From NCBI RefSeq assembly GCF_946480185.1, contig NZ_CAMLIG010000022.1:7666-71665 (forward strand): a DNA stretch of 64,000 nt. The letters run 5' to 3'. The notes under the pieces were generated by a model. The model saw only the letters and a program-made list of their open reading frames with translations, was not told the DNA's origin and ran no database searches. Of the stretch, positions 42,827-53,245 are shown one piece after another. The stretch is from an uncultured Pedobacter sp. (GTDB lineage: Bacteria > Bacteroidota > Bacteroidia > Sphingobacteriales > Sphingobacteriaceae). How positions within the stretch are numbered: the stretch's first letter is position 1; each line of letters begins with the position of its first letter. The translations under genes were made by a program, and so were the position numbers.

Positions 42827-45532
42827 TTACTGTAACTTATACTCGTAAACAGATCTTGCGATATTTCCGTTTGCATCAAAACCTTCTAAAACTACTTTGT
42901 AAGGGCCTTTGTCATCACTGTTGTAAAATTCAAAGCTTCCTTTTCCGTTTTTATCTGTTAAAACTACAGGGTTCCAATAAATGGTAGTACGGTAATCTGT
43001 CACCTGCAAACTTGTTTTTGGACCACTGTATTTTGGAACGTAAAAATGCCTTTCCTCATCATAACCTTTTGGTTTAAAAGTAAGCACATTGTTGGGCGGA
43101 AATAATTCTTTCAGTTGGTCTTTACTTATTTTTACCTTTTTAATTTCTTTCATATTAATTACCACCACACCCAAAGTATTGTTGCGCTGGTTAATACCCG
43201 AAAGTCCATCGTTATTAAAAACCTCGATAGATTCAATACCTTTTGGATCAATACTGGCTAAATAATTTACATCAACCGGCATTCCGTTGGCGTAAATTTC
43301 TATCGGCGTTTTGTTTCCTTGATTATAAGTTTTTGATAGGTAAAGTTGGTAATCTATGTAAGTTAGTCCGGCGGCGCTCAAGCAATTTGTTAAAATATTA
43401 CATCCTGCAAATTGATCGCCCGAAACCTCCCTATCTGCTTGCATGCTTAAACCTGCTAATGCGCTGTAATCTGTATGGCTAGGTTTTTTTGCGGCTTCCG
43501 CTTTTACAACAACTTCTTTCAGCATAAACGCATCACGATGTTCAATTTTGCTGTTTGCCAAATAGGTACTCATAAAACTGTCCATATTTAACACATTATC
43601 GGGTTTGTTGATGTTTCTGATGAGAGCCGGATAGCTTTCTCCGTCAACCATAATCCGTAAATCTTTAGAGTTGATGTTGTTTCTGGCATTGATAATTACT
43701 TCAGATGAATCTTTGAATATTAGGTTCTTAAAGGCAAATCTTCCGTCTTTATCCGTAGTTCCGGTAACGCTATAATGTTTGTCGGGAATTTGAAATAACA
43801 AACGGGCTTTTTCTAAAGGCATTCCATCGCTTCTTCTGATAGTGCCAGAAACATCTATACCGTCTTCCGGAAGTACAGTTATTTTAGGCATTTTACCAGC
43901 TGCAATATCCGCGTAAGAAAAGCTACTGTAGCCTTGTGTAAGCAGTAAATTATCTAAATCGTTTAATCTATTTGGGTTTTTTGTGTTGAAATAATAGTTT
44001 GGCTGTTCTATGTAGCCAGCAATATAAGAACTCAGCAAGAAATTACTGTAAATAGTGCTTTCCTTGTTTTCGTCAAACGGCACTTTTGCTTCGTTAATAA
44101 CAGATACCGAATAATTTCCGTGGTCTGGGTTAAGACCGCCAACGGTTTCCAAGTTGAATTTTATCTTTTGACGACCTTTATAGGATGGAAGATCCGGTTT
44201 GAGGTTGATTTTTACAAAATCTTTTCTTTTGATAAAAGTTAGCCTTTCTGCGTAAGGTTTGTAATCAGGTCTTAAAACCGAAATCTGTAATAAGCCGTTT
44301 GGCAAATTATCAGTTGGTAAAACAATGGTGTAAGTTTTTAACCTCAAAACGCTTTGTGCGGCATAAAAAAGGGCATTTCCGTTTTGTGCTACCAAATAAA
44401 AGGGCTGGTTTTTATTTTTTTCTAAAAAGCTATCGGTTGTATTTAAAGTGATGTAAACACTGTCGCTTTTTTGCGAAATAGCTAAAGCGATGCCATTATC
44501 CGTAACCGCGGGAAAAGCCACGTTTTTTTTAACACCGTTTGCAAAGGTAACCTGTGCTGTATAGCTGTCGCCGAGTTTTGGGGTAAAAGAAAATGCTCCC
44601 ATCCCTAAATGTTGCGATTCAAATGTGGCGAGCTGTTTTCCGTTTTGATCCACCAAAACGCCTTTCGCATCAACACCTAACCCCGTTGAACCAATGGCCT
44701 TAAACCCAACTTTGGTTTCAATTCCATTTAGTAGATTTCCGCCTTCCGGAAAAAACTGAATATCGTTTTCTATAATTGCTGTTCTTAAACTAAAATCTTT
44801 GTTAAGCACTTTTCTGTCGCCAACTTCAATAGCTGTACTTAATACGCCGCTGTTTAATGCAACTTTGTTAGAGCTGCCAAAGTTTAGGTTGATTACGCCG
44901 TTTGCATCTGTAGTTGCTTTTCCTTTGGCAACCCGGTTAAAATCTGCATTTACTTCCCAACTTACTTTTTTATTGGCCAAAGGCTTGCCATCGGCATCCT
45001 TATAAACAACTTTTGCTTTTACGTTTTGCGATTTTTCATCAATGTTTCCATTAAAATTGATTTGAGTAATCAGGTCTTTGTTTAAAGCATTTCCAACGTA
45101 AATGTTTTTCGAGAAAAAATAGTCGGCATCGCGGTTAAGCATCCACTTTGTAAATGCCCTCACATGGTAATTCCCTTCTTTAAAATCCGGATAAGGCAGT
45201 AAAAAGCTACCAGTGGCAACACTGTTTTCTACTGGTAATTTCAAACTTTTCACTAAGGAATCCTTATCACTAATCAGTTCAACGTATAAAATTTTACTAA
45301 CAGGCGATGGAACATCTATCCCAATACTAACATAGCCTTTAAACCAAACGGTGTCTCCAACAGCATAATAGGGTTTGTCAAACTGTAGATATACTTTTTC
45401 TATTGGGTTTTCGGTTGCTATTTTGGCTTTTTTTTGTGCAAGTTCAGCCAATGAAATGTTTTGTGCGTATAAAAAACTTTGGCCAAAACATACGATTACC
45501 AAAGTGTAAAGTGCTATTCTTAATTTATTCAT
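42827..45532 (-). CDS. Secreted MG2-like protein with C-terminal TonB plug domain
   Basis: This 901-residue protein has a signal peptide ending LYAQ (about residue 24). It continues with PIEKVYLQFDKPYYAVGDTVWFKGYV, the MG2/alpha-2-macroglobulin-like opening common in Bacteroidota, then several immunoglobulin-like beta domains, including a carboxypeptidase-regulatory-like domain near 555-625. Around 690-810 a plug domain (NILTNCLSAAGL, GIESIEVFNNDG) resembles that of TonB-dependent receptors. The chain ends in another beta domain with no 22-strand barrel. It is probably periplasmic or outer-membrane associated. The role is unknown; no SusD partner is adjacent. Confidence 0.8.
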   Translation of the reverse strand: MNKLRIALYTLVIVCFGQSFLYAQNISLAELAQKKAKIATENPIEKVYLQFDKPYYAVGDTVWFKGYVSIGIDVPSPVSKILYVELISDKDSLVKSLKLPVENSVATGSFLLPYPDFKEGNYHVRAFTKWMLNRDADYFFSKNIYVGNALNKDLITQINFNGNIDEKSQNVKAKVVYKDADGKPLANKKVSWEVNADFNRVAKGKATTDANGVINLNFGSSNKVALNSGVLSTAIEVGDRKVLNKDFSLRTAIIENDIQFFPEGGNLLNGIETKVGFKAIGSTGLGVDAKGVLVDQNGKQLATFESQHLGMGAFSFTPKLGDSYTAQVTFANGVKKNVAFPAVTDNGIALAISQKSDSVYITLNTTDSFLEKNKNQPFYLVAQNGNALFYAAQSVLRLKTYTIVLPTDNLPNGLLQISVLRPDYKPYAERLTFIKRKDFVKINLKPDLPSYKGRQKIKFNLETVGGLNPDHGNYSVSVINEAKVPFDENKESTIYSNFLLSSYIAGYIEQPNYYFNTKNPNRLNDLDNLLLTQGYSSFSYADIAAGKMPKITVLPEDGIDVSGTIRRSDGMPLEKARLLFQIPDKHYSVTGTTDKDGRFAFKNLIFKDSSEVIINARNNINSKDLRIMVDGESYPALIRNINKPDNVLNMDSFMSTYLANSKIEHRDAFMLKEVVVKAEAAKKPSHTDYSALAGLSMQADREVSGDQFAGCNILTNCLSAAGLTYIDYQLYLSKTYNQGNKTPIEIYANGMPVDVNYLASIDPKGIESIEVFNNDGLSGINQRNNTLGVVVINMKEIKKVKISKDQLKELFPPNNVLTFKPKGYDEERHFYVPKYSGPKTSLQVTDYRTTIYWNPVVLTDKNGKGSFEFYNSDDKGPYKVVLEGFDANGNIARSVYEYKLQ

Positions 45533-45681
45533 AAACGTTTAATCCGAATTTTAAAGTTAGCGTTTTAACTAAGTTTGTAGCAAATAATCTGAAATTTTAA
45601 GTTTTTTTAACGTTTTGTTAGTTGATTAGGATTAGCGGTTGTTATCTTCCTTCTGAGAGATTTTACTTTATAGGGTTCCGA

Positions 45682-47409
45682 TTAGCCCTCAACTTTTGAT
45701 AAAATCCCTTTTGGAATAGCGTTAATCAATGCTTGTGTATAAGCTTTTTGTGGGTGGTTGTAAATATCTTCGGGATAACCCATTTCTTCAATTTCTCCTT
45801 TGTTCATCACCATCATTCTATCGGCTATATGTTTTACCACGGCCATATCATGAGAAATGAATAGGTAAGTTAGCTTAAACTCCGCCTGTAAATCTTTCAG
45901 TAGGTTTAAAACTTGTGCTTGCACAGAAACATCTAAAGCAGAAACAGCTTCGTCGCAGATGATTAATTTGGGTTTTAAAGCCAAAGCTCTGGCGATAACA
46001 ATTCTTTGTCTTTGTCCGCCCGAAAATTCATGTGGATAACGGTGGAAATGCGCTGCGGTTAAACCCACTTTTTCTAATAAATCAACAATATATGCCTTCC
46101 GCTCTTGATCGGATTTTAAAATTTGGTGTACAATTAAGGGCTCTGTTAAAGCAAAGCCAATTGTTTTTACCGGATTAAGAGAGGAATAAGGATCTTGAAA
46201 GATAATTTGGATATCTTTTCTTAAAGGACGCATCTCTTCTGCATTTAAAGTTGTGATATCCCGATTATTAAAAATGATTTTTCCGGAAGTGGGTTCAATC
46301 AATTTTAGTATGGTACGGCTCAAAGTAGTTTTTCCACAGCCAGATTCTCCAACCAAACCAAAAGTTTCTCCGGGAAAAACTTCAAAACTTACGTCGTTTA
46401 CGGCTTTGGTATATTCTTTTTTATTATTGAAGAAATTCTCTTTCTTTAAAAACCAGGTTTTTAAGTTCTCCACTTGCAATAATGGCTTTTGCTGATAAAT
46501 CTGCGCTCTTTTTAAAGCAATAGTTTCTGGTTTTAAGATGTATTTTTCCTTTAAATTGCTAATGCTTAAATCCTCATTTTCAGTAGCGATTATGAAATCA
46601 TTAATGGTTGGTAACCTGCTCAGCTGTAAATCTGGCGAAGGCCTGCAAGCTAGTAAACCTTTAGTGTATGGATGTTGTGGATTTAAAAAAACTTGATTGA
46701 TATTTCCATGCTCTACAATTTTTCCGTGGCGCAGTACCGATACTTTGTCGGCTATTTCTCCGATAACGGCTAAATCATGTGAAATAAAAATAAGGCTCAT
46801 ATTGCGCTCATTTTTAAGCTTCAATAGCAGTTCTAAAATGCTTTTTTGTACGGTTACATCTAAGGCTGTAGTGGGCTCGTCGGCAATTAAAATATCCGGG
46901 TTGCAGGCCAAAGCCATCGCAATCATTACCCTTTGTTTTTGCCCGCCAGAAAGTTCATGAGGATATTTATTAAAAGTATAGGCCGGCTCGGGGAGTTTTA
47001 CCTCTTCAAAAAGTTTTATACAAAGCTCTTTTGCTTTTTTGTAATCTACTTTTTGGTGTAAAATGATGCTCTCCGTAAGTTGCGCTCCACATTTTATCAC
47101 CGGGTTTAAAGAGGTCATGGGTTCTTGAAAAATCATCCCAAGCCTGTTTCCTCTAAAAGCCTGCATCTCTTTTTCGGGTAAAGCGAATAAATTAATGCCG
47201 TTAAACAAAACCTCGCCTGTTACAATTGCATTTGGTGGCAATAAACGCATTAGCGCTAAAGAACTTACAGATTTCCCCGAGCCAGACTCGCCCACCAAAC
47301 CCATAATTTCGCCTTTATTTAGCTCAATATTTGCATTGTCAATAACTTTAACAAAGCCATTTTCTGTTTTAAAACTGATGCTTAAGTTTTTAACAACTAG
47401 TTGTAGCAT
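45682..47409 (-). CDS. Peptide-type ABC transporter ATPase with two fused NBDs
   Basis: This 575-residue soluble protein contains two complete nucleotide-binding domains of the Dpp/Opp class. The first has [11 protein letters not shown] (36-46), [20 protein letters not shown] and [12 protein letters not shown]. The second has [30 protein letters not shown] and [11 protein letters not shown]. Each ends with the oligopeptide-transport C-terminal extension ([17 protein letters not shown]). It resembles YejF/GsiA and would energise a di/oligopeptide importer. The cognate permeases and binding protein are not adjacent. Its ATG directly follows the exonuclease stop, so the two are cotranscribed. 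Confidence 0.9.
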   Translation of the reverse strand: MLQLVVKNLSISFKTENGFVKVIDNANIELNKGEIMGLVGESGSGKSVSSLALMRLLPPNAIVTGEVLFNGINLFALPEKEMQAFRGNRLGMIFQEPMTSLNPVIKCGAQLTESIILHQKVDYKKAKELCIKLFEEVKLPEPAYTFNKYPHELSGGQKQRVMIAMALACNPDILIADEPTTALDVTVQKSILELLLKLKNERNMSLIFISHDLAVIGEIADKVSVLRHGKIVEHGNINQVFLNPQHPYTKGLLACRPSPDLQLSRLPTINDFIIATENEDLSISNLKEKYILKPETIALKRAQIYQQKPLLQVENLKTWFLKKENFFNNKKEYTKAVNDVSFEVFPGETFGLVGESGCGKTTLSRTILKLIEPTSGKIIFNNRDITTLNAEEMRPLRKDIQIIFQDPYSSLNPVKTIGFALTEPLIVHQILKSDQERKAYIVDLLEKVGLTAAHFHRYPHEFSGGQRQRIVIARALALKPKLIICDEAVSALDVSVQAQVLNLLKDLQAEFKLTYLFISHDMAVVKHIADRMMVMNKGEIEEMGYPEDIYNHPQKAYTQALINAIPKGILSKVEG

Positions 47410-48114
47410 TTAATCGGCGTAGGTAATTTGTTCGTCGGTAAGTTGAGCCAAACCTTTGAATTTTTGTAAAAGGCAGGCGGTAGTTACCACATCTTTTTGG
47501 CAGTAGGTTTTTATGCGGTTTACATCTTTTTCTTTCCAATAAATATCGCCAACCATGCTTCCGTCGATATCGTCTTTTGGTGTTGCAATATTAAACACGG
47601 CGGCCAAAAGGTTTAAAGAAGTATAGTTTTTATAATCGCCAAACTTCCAAAGTTCAAGTGTATCTAAATGATGGATTTCCCAAGGTTTTTTTCCGGAGAG
47701 TTCTAATTGTTGAGGTATTGGCAAACCATTAATTAACAGCCGCCTGCAGATATAAGGAAAGTCAAATTCTTTTCCATTGTGCGCACAAAGGGAAAGATGT
47801 TTAGGCTGGCTTTCCAACAGTTTTAAAAAGTCGGAAAGGATTTCTTTTTCATCATTTCCATAATAGGATTTAACTCTGAAACTTTGCTTGTTGGCAAACA
47901 TCCCAACAGAAATACAAACAATTTTGCCAAACTCGGCCCAAATTCCTGCTCGTGGATAAAATGCTTCGGCGGTTTCATCGTTTTTACGTTGGTTGGTAGT
48001 CTTTAAATCCCACAGCCGTTGCATATTTTCTGGCAATTCATCCCAATTTGCAAAAGCCGGAACCGTTTCGATATCCAGAACCAAAACGTCCAATAAATCT
48101 ATTTGAGGTAGCAT
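47410..48114 (-). CDS. DEDD-type 3'-5' exonuclease (predicted PolB-like)
   Basis: This 234-residue RNase H-fold protein has the acidic exonuclease motifs: VLDIETVPAF (ExoI), CAHNGKEFDFPYICRRL (ExoII) and YCQKDVVTTACLL (ExoIII). It resembles the stand-alone predicted 3'-5' exonucleases related to the PolB proofreading domain. Substrate (DNA or RNA) is unknown. It lies 38 bp downstream of bioD and abuts the ABC ATPase gene. Confidence 0.85.
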   Translation of the reverse strand: MLPQIDLLDVLVLDIETVPAFANWDELPENMQRLWDLKTTNQRKNDETAEAFYPRAGIWAEFGKIVCISVGMFANKQSFRVKSYYGNDEKEILSDFLKLLESQPKHLSLCAHNGKEFDFPYICRRLLINGLPIPQQLELSGKKPWEIHHLDTLELWKFGDYKNYTSLNLLAAVFNIATPKDDIDGSMVGDIYWKEKDVNRIKTYCQKDVVTTACLLQKFKGLAQLTDEQITYAD

Positions 48115-48152
48115 GGTTGAATTTACATTTTATTTTATGAAATATTAAAATA

Positions 48153-48770
48153 TTACCAATTGAAAACAACGTTTTCTGCTACTTTTCTTATACGCTCTTT
48201 ATTGACTTCATCCAAAGCTGGAATATGTGCAATTACGTTTAAACCTGTCATTTTTTTAATGATATTTTCGGTCGCCGGGTTTGCATTGCCATTAAAAATA
48301 ATTCCTTTTATTGGGATGTTTCTGCTCTGTAAAGCCTCCACAGAAAGTAAAGTATGGTTTATGCTTCCTAAATAGTTTTTGGAAACCAAAACTACTTCTA
48401 ACCCGAGTTTTTTAATCAAATCAATCATCAAATCTTGCTGGTTTAGTGGAACCATTAAACCGCCGGCACCTTCAACAATAAGGTTGTTTTCGGTTTCTGG
48501 CAATTTTATCGAATCTAAATTTATCTCAATGCCATCCAGTTGTGCCGAGTAATGAGGAGAAAAAGGCTGTGTTAACCGGTAAGCCTCTGGATGAAAATAA
48601 CTCAAATGATTACTCACCAAGTTTTTTACTTTTAAGGTGTCTGATTGGTGTAAATCTCCGGACTGTATCGGTTTCCAATAATCAGCTTTAAGCTGTTCTG
48701 TTAATATGGCCGCCGTTACCGTTTTTCCAATCTCGGTACCAATGCCGGTTACAAAATATTTTTTAGTCAT
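48153..48770 (-). CDS. bioD: Dethiobiotin synthetase
   Basis: BioD (205 residues) closes the ureido ring of dethiobiotin using ATP and CO2. The P-loop is GIGTEIGKT (9-17), WKPIQSG and VEGAGGLMVPL follow. It overlaps the bioF stop by 8 bp. BioA, BioB and BioC are not in the window. Confidence 0.95.
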   Translation of the reverse strand: MTKKYFVTGIGTEIGKTVTAAILTEQLKADYWKPIQSGDLHQSDTLKVKNLVSNHLSYFHPEAYRLTQPFSPHYSAQLDGIEINLDSIKLPETENNLIVEGAGGLMVPLNQQDLMIDLIKKLGLEVVLVSKNYLGSINHTLLSVEALQSRNIPIKGIIFNGNANPATENIIKKMTGLNVIAHIPALDEVNKERIRKVAENVVFNW

Positions 48771-49884
48771 TGTTTAAATTTAGCTGACTGGTTAATTCGT
48801 AAATCTCATTTTTGGAGTTGTGTGCGTGTAGGCAAATCCGCAAACGTTCTTTTCCTTTTGCCACTGTTGGGCTTAAAATAGCTTTTACATTAAAGCCGTT
48901 TTTTTGTAGTTGTGCAGCCAAAGTTTTGCAAGCCTCGTTTCCGGGGATAATCATACTTTGTATGGCACTTTCGCTTTGCAGAACATTTAATTTTTTACTG
49001 GAAGCCACACGAGTGAAAAGTGCAATATTATCTTGCAATAGTTGCCGTTGCGGTGTTAAAGCAATTTCTTCATAACCCACCGAAATACAGGCTAAAGCAT
49101 GAAAGGGTAGGGCGGTTGTATAAATAAAAGACCTTGCAAAATTTATTAAATATTGTTTTAATAATGCAGATCCAACAACAGTTGCGCCGTGGCAACCTAA
49201 TGCTTTGCCAAAAGTATAAACACGGGCAAAAATTTTATCCTGCAAATTCAAATGTTGCGATAATCCTTCTCCGTTTTTGCCAAAAACACCCAAAGCATGG
49301 GCCTCATCAACTATTAAATTAGCTTTATATTTTTCTGTTAGCTTACAGATTTCCTCAAGCGGTGCGCAGTCGCCATCCATGGAAAAAACGCTTTCGGTAA
49401 CTACAAAAATGTTCCCTTTAGCTTGTTTTAGTTTTTCCGCTAAAGCCGATAAATTGTTGTGCGCAAAAGTGTATCGATTGGCCAAACTTAGTCTTGCGCC
49501 GTCAATTAAACTGGCGTGGATAAGTTCATCGCAAATTATGGTGTCTCCACGTTGCGCAATGGATGAAAGCAGGCCAACATTTGCATCATAACCAGAATTA
49601 AAAATCAATGCGGCTTCGGCCTGATGAAAAACGGCTATTTTTTGTTCTAACTTTTCTACAAACTTTGTGTTGCCAGAAATAAGTCTGGAGCCGGTTGCAC
49701 CGTTTTTATAAGTTGGATGTGCGTTTAAAAGTGCTTGTATTTTTTCTTTATGACTATGGAGTTGTGCAAAACTGAGGTAATCGTTGGAAAAAAAATCCGC
49801 AACGTTTTCTGGGTATTGATGCAATTCCCTTAAAGAATTTTCCTGTTTTCTCTCTGTTAGTTTTTGCTGTAAAAAGTTTTCCAA
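48763..49884 (-). CDS. bioF: 8-amino-7-oxononanoate synthase-like enzyme
   Basis: This 373-residue fold-type I PLP enzyme makes KAPA from pimeloyl-thioester and alanine. SNDYLSFA, GATGSRLISGNT, IVDEAHALGVFG (Asp193 contacts the pyridine N) and the Schiff-base Lys227 in YTFGKALGCHGA are present. The bioD neighbour fixes the pathway. The frame starts at TTG 49884: no ATG or GTG exists between the upstream in-frame stop and the conserved core, so TTG appears to be the real start. A -7 box lies at 49921-49928. Confidence 0.93.
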   Translation of the reverse strand: MENFLQQKLTERKQENSLRELHQYPENVADFFSNDYLSFAQLHSHKEKIQALLNAHPTYKNGATGSRLISGNTKFVEKLEQKIAVFHQAEAALIFNSGYDANVGLLSSIAQRGDTIICDELIHASLIDGARLSLANRYTFAHNNLSALAEKLKQAKGNIFVVTESVFSMDGDCAPLEEICKLTEKYKANLIVDEAHALGVFGKNGEGLSQHLNLQDKIFARVYTFGKALGCHGATVVGSALLKQYLINFARSFIYTTALPFHALACISVGYEEIALTPQRQLLQDNIALFTRVASSKKLNVLQSESAIQSMIIPGNEACKTLAAQLQKNGFNVKAILSPTVAKGKERLRICLHAHNSKNEIYELTSQLNLNND

Positions 49885-49920
49885 AGGTTTTTGCTTTTCT
49901 TTTTAGAAACTCTAATTAGC

Positions 49921-49928
49921 CAAATATA
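49921..49928 (-). promoter_or_regulatory. -7 promoter box of bioF-bioD
   Basis: CAAATATA on the plus strand is TATATTTG on the minus strand, an exact TAnnTTTG match 37 bases before the bioF TTG start. Confidence 0.4.
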
Positions 49929-50171
49929 ACGTTTTGAAAGTATATTGAGCGAAAGATTGGATGATGGACTTGACAAATAGATTACTAAATAAATGAACAA
50001 TTGTTATCCCGTAATGGGCTCAAAACCTTGGCATTTTTTTTGGATAAAGTGTTTATCTAAATGTTTAATTTCCAGAAAATGATTTGGTTTGAGGATTTAT
50101 AACGAAAAAGAAATAAAAATACTGGATATTAACGGTTTAAATTTAATTTCAAAAGACACTTATCTTAATAT

Positions 50172-51665
50172 ATGCTCAAACTATTAACCGCTGCCCAAAC
50201 TCGTGAAGCAGATAATTTTACCATCATCAATGAGCCTATTTTATCCTCAGAATTAATGGAGAGGGCATCGTATGCTTTTACAAAGATTTTTGTCGATAAA
50301 TTCCCCGATCGGAAAAAAAGTATTTTGATTTTTTGCGGTAAAGGCAATAACGGAGGAGATGGTTTAGTAATTTCTCGTTTGTTATTTGATGAAGGCTTTC
50401 ATAATGTCCAAACTTTTATAGCCGATTTCAGCGAAAAATCCAGCCCCGATTTTGATTTAAACCTACAGCGTTTACAAGAAAAAGACACTTCCATTTTTTA
50501 CTTAAAACAAGCTTCTGATATTGAGTTTTTAGAAGCAGATTTTTTGATTGATGCACTTTTGGGTTCGGGATTAAATAAAGCTTTGGAAGGCGAATGGCGT
50601 AATTTGGTTAAAAAGATAAATCAGTTTTCGGGCTATAAAATTTCTGTAGATGTACCTACGGGAATGCCCTGCGAGGGAGAATTGTTTGATGAGGTTATCG
50701 TAAAATCTGATTTCACAGTTACTTTTCAGCGTCCAAAACTTAATTTTTTATTGCCAATTTCAAGTCCATATATAAAGGAGTGGAAGGTGGCCAATATCGG
50801 TTTGGACGAAAACTTTATTCATAGCGCCGCATCTCCGTTTTATTGGCTTTGGAAAGGTGGTGTGCAAAGATTCATTAAAGCCCGTCAGCCTTTTGAACAT
50901 AAAGGTTTACTTGGTCATGCGTTGATTATTGCGGGCGAGGATGACACCATGGGCGCAGCTTTAATTGCAACAGAGGCCTGTGTAAAATCTGGTGCCGGTT
51001 TAACAACGGCAATGATTCCCGATTCTGGTTTACAGGCTTTAAATACCCGTTTGCCGGAAGCAATGTTTACCCGCCGTAACCAGTTGGAAATAATGGATTG
51101 GGATAAATATAAGGTAATTGGTATTGGACCGGGTTTAGGAACTTCAAGCGAAAGTTTATTGCTTTTAAAAGCTGCTTTAAAGAATTTTAAAAAGCCGATG
51201 GTAATTGATGCTGATGCTATTAATATGATCAGTGAAAACAAAGAGCTGATGAAACTAGTGCCAGAAAATTCGGTTTTTACACCGCACATGAAAGAGTTCG
51301 ACCGTTTGTTTGGAACGCATGAAAGCTGGTGGAGACGTATCAAAACTGCATTAAAAAAATCCGTAGAACTAAAGGTTTATATCGTGTTGAAAAACAGATA
51401 TACCTTGATATTTACACCAGAAGGTATCTGTTATTTTAATTCTTCGGGTTCACCGGCAATGGCAAGTGGCGGAATGGGCGATGCCTTAACCGGGATGATT
51501 ACAAGTATGCTTTCGCAAGGATATCAAGTAGAGCGAGCAGTCCAAATTGCTGTTTTTTCACATGGTTATGCAGGCGAACAAATAGCGCAAAAGATGTACG
51601 TAATTCCTGCAAGCACATTGGTGAAACAAATTCCTTATGTTTTGAGGGAGCTTTTGCCGAAATAG
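50172..51665 (+). CDS. nnr: Bifunctional NAD(P)HX epimerase/dehydratase
   Basis: This 497-residue protein repairs hydrated NAD(P)H. The N-terminal YjeF epimerase domain (1 to about 215) has FCGKGNNGGDGLVISRLL (from residue 54) and DVPTGMPCEGE. The C-terminal ribokinase-like dehydratase domain has IGIGPGLGTS, PMVIDADAINMI, FTPHMKEFDRLF and SGSPAMASGGMGDALTGMI with the catalytic Asp. Length and order are those of E. coli NnrDE. It converges with the APC permease through a shared terminator at 51679-51714. Confidence 0.95.
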   Translation: MLKLLTAAQTREADNFTIINEPILSSELMERASYAFTKIFVDKFPDRKKSILIFCGKGNNGGDGLVISRLLFDEGFHNVQTFIADFSEKSSPDFDLNLQRLQEKDTSIFYLKQASDIEFLEADFLIDALLGSGLNKALEGEWRNLVKKINQFSGYKISVDVPTGMPCEGELFDEVIVKSDFTVTFQRPKLNFLLPISSPYIKEWKVANIGLDENFIHSAASPFYWLWKGGVQRFIKARQPFEHKGLLGHALIIAGEDDTMGAALIATEACVKSGAGLTTAMIPDSGLQALNTRLPEAMFTRRNQLEIMDWDKYKVIGIGPGLGTSSESLLLLKAALKNFKKPMVIDADAINMISENKELMKLVPENSVFTPHMKEFDRLFGTHESWWRRIKTALKKSVELKVYIVLKNRYTLIFTPEGICYFNSSGSPAMASGGMGDALTGMITSMLSQGYQVERAVQIAVFSHGYAGEQIAQKMYVIPASTLVKQIPYVLRELLPK

Positions 51666-51678
51666 TTTCAGTTTTACA

Positions 51679-51714
51679 CCAAAAAGTCTCGGGGAATTCC
51701 CCGAGACTTTTTGG
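51679..51714. terminator. Bidirectional terminator between nnr and the permease
   Basis: A perfect 16-bp stem (51679-51694 with 51699-51714, AATT loop) has A5 and T5 at its base, so it works in either direction for the two convergent genes. Confidence 0.85.
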
Positions 51715-51727
51715 TTTGAATTTAGTT

Positions 51728-53245
51728 TTATTCCTCAATCTTTGGCGCAGGCGGATCTTTTGGGTCAACTAAAATACCTTTCTGTAATAAGGAATGTTTC
51801 TTGCTATAAACAAAATAGATTATCAAACCAATTACAAGCCATACAAACAATCTTAGCCAGTTTATCCAACCTAAACCGTAAATCATTGCGCCGCAAACGA
51901 TAATTCCAGCAATGGGTACAAACGGAACCCACGGAGTTTTGAATTGTCGTGGTAAATCTGGATTGGTTATTCTTAAAATAATAACAGCGGCGCAAACCAA
52001 CATAAAGGCAAATAAGGTTCCTATACTGGTCATGTCACCAACAATATCGCCAGGCACAAAGGCCGCAAATAAGCCTACCAAAACCAAAATCATCCAATTT
52101 GCTTTATAAGGTGTTTTATATTTCGGATGCAAATCACTAAACATTTTTGGCATCAATCCATCGGTGCTCATTGCGTAAAACACCCTTGATTGCCCCAATA
52201 GCATGACTAAAATCACAGACGAGAAGCCAAATAGGATAGCAACAGTTACTGCTTGTCCAAGCCAAGCATAGCCAATCATGTATTTATTAATAGCGAATGC
52301 TACAGATGCTTCTCTACCCGTAGTTCTAAAATCTTCCACTGTTGCAACACCTGTAAGTACATGTCCAAAAAGCACATATAAAATGGTGCAAATTACCAAA
52401 GAACCTAAAATGCCGATGGGCATATCGCGTTTTGGGTTTTTTGCTTCCTGAGCCGTAGTGCTTACCGCATCAAACCCAATAAAAGCAAAAAATACAACTC
52501 CGGCTGCACCTAAAATTCCCATTATCCCGCCGTAATCGTAAGAAATTCCTTGTGTATCCACATAAGTTGTTGCTGCTGGGATATAAGGTGTGTGATTTGC
52601 AGGATTAATAAATCCCCAACCAATCACAATAATTAATATCACGATAGAAACTTTTATCACTACAATAATTCCATTTACCAAAGCAGATTCTTGTGTGCCT
52701 CTAATCAGTAAAAGCGTAAGCATGGTGACAATAAATAGTGCCGGTAAGTTTATAAAACCGGTATGTAAACCATCTAAACTTGTTTCAAAAGGCGAATGGC
52801 TGAGTTCGTACGGTATGGGTTTTACACCCACAACTGTGACCAGCAAATTATTTAAATATTCGGTCCATGCGATACCCACAGTAGCGGCACCAACGGCATA
52901 TTCTAAAATTAAATCCCAGCCAATAATCCAAGCTATCAGTTCGCCCATAGTTGCATAACTGTAGGTATAAGCACTGCCTGCAATTGGGATAGATGATGAA
53001 AGTTCCGCGTAACAAAGTCCGGCCAAAGCACAGCCTATAGAAGCCACTATAAAACCGATGGTTACAGATGGTCCGGCGTGTTGCGCAGCGGCAGCGGCTG
53101 TTCTCACAAATAAGCCAGCTCCAATAATTGCCCCAATTCCTAAAGCAACTAAAGAACTCGCCGATAGCGTCCGTTTTAAGCTTTTTTCCGATTCGGCCGA
53201 GTCACTTAATAGTTGAGTGACTGATTTCTTTACAAATAAACCCAT
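51728..53245 (-). CDS. APC superfamily amino acid permease, cationic amino acid transporter type
   Basis: This 505-residue protein has about 12-13 membrane helices. A long polar N-terminus with LLSDSAESEKSLKRTLSASSL precedes TM1 (GIGAIIGAGLFVRTA), which is typical of bacterial CAT-like (YfnA/GkApcT) permeases. Further signatures are AGLCYAELSSSIPIAGSAYTYSY and FFAFIGFDAVSTTAQEAKNPKRDMP. The substrate could be a broad range of amino acids. The C-terminal tail is short and charged. It is a single gene. Confidence 0.88.
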   Translation of the reverse strand: MGLFVKKSVTQLLSDSAESEKSLKRTLSASSLVALGIGAIIGAGLFVRTAAAAAQHAGPSVTIGFIVASIGCALAGLCYAELSSSIPIAGSAYTYSYATMGELIAWIIGWDLILEYAVGAATVGIAWTEYLNNLLVTVVGVKPIPYELSHSPFETSLDGLHTGFINLPALFIVTMLTLLLIRGTQESALVNGIIVVIKVSIVILIIVIGWGFINPANHTPYIPAATTYVDTQGISYDYGGIMGILGAAGVVFFAFIGFDAVSTTAQEAKNPKRDMPIGILGSLVICTILYVLFGHVLTGVATVEDFRTTGREASVAFAINKYMIGYAWLGQAVTVAILFGFSSVILVMLLGQSRVFYAMSTDGLMPKMFSDLHPKYKTPYKANWMILVLVGLFAAFVPGDIVGDMTSIGTLFAFMLVCAAVIILRITNPDLPRQFKTPWVPFVPIAGIIVCGAMIYGLGWINWLRLFVWLVIGLIIYFVYSKKHSLLQKGILVDPKDPPAPKIEE

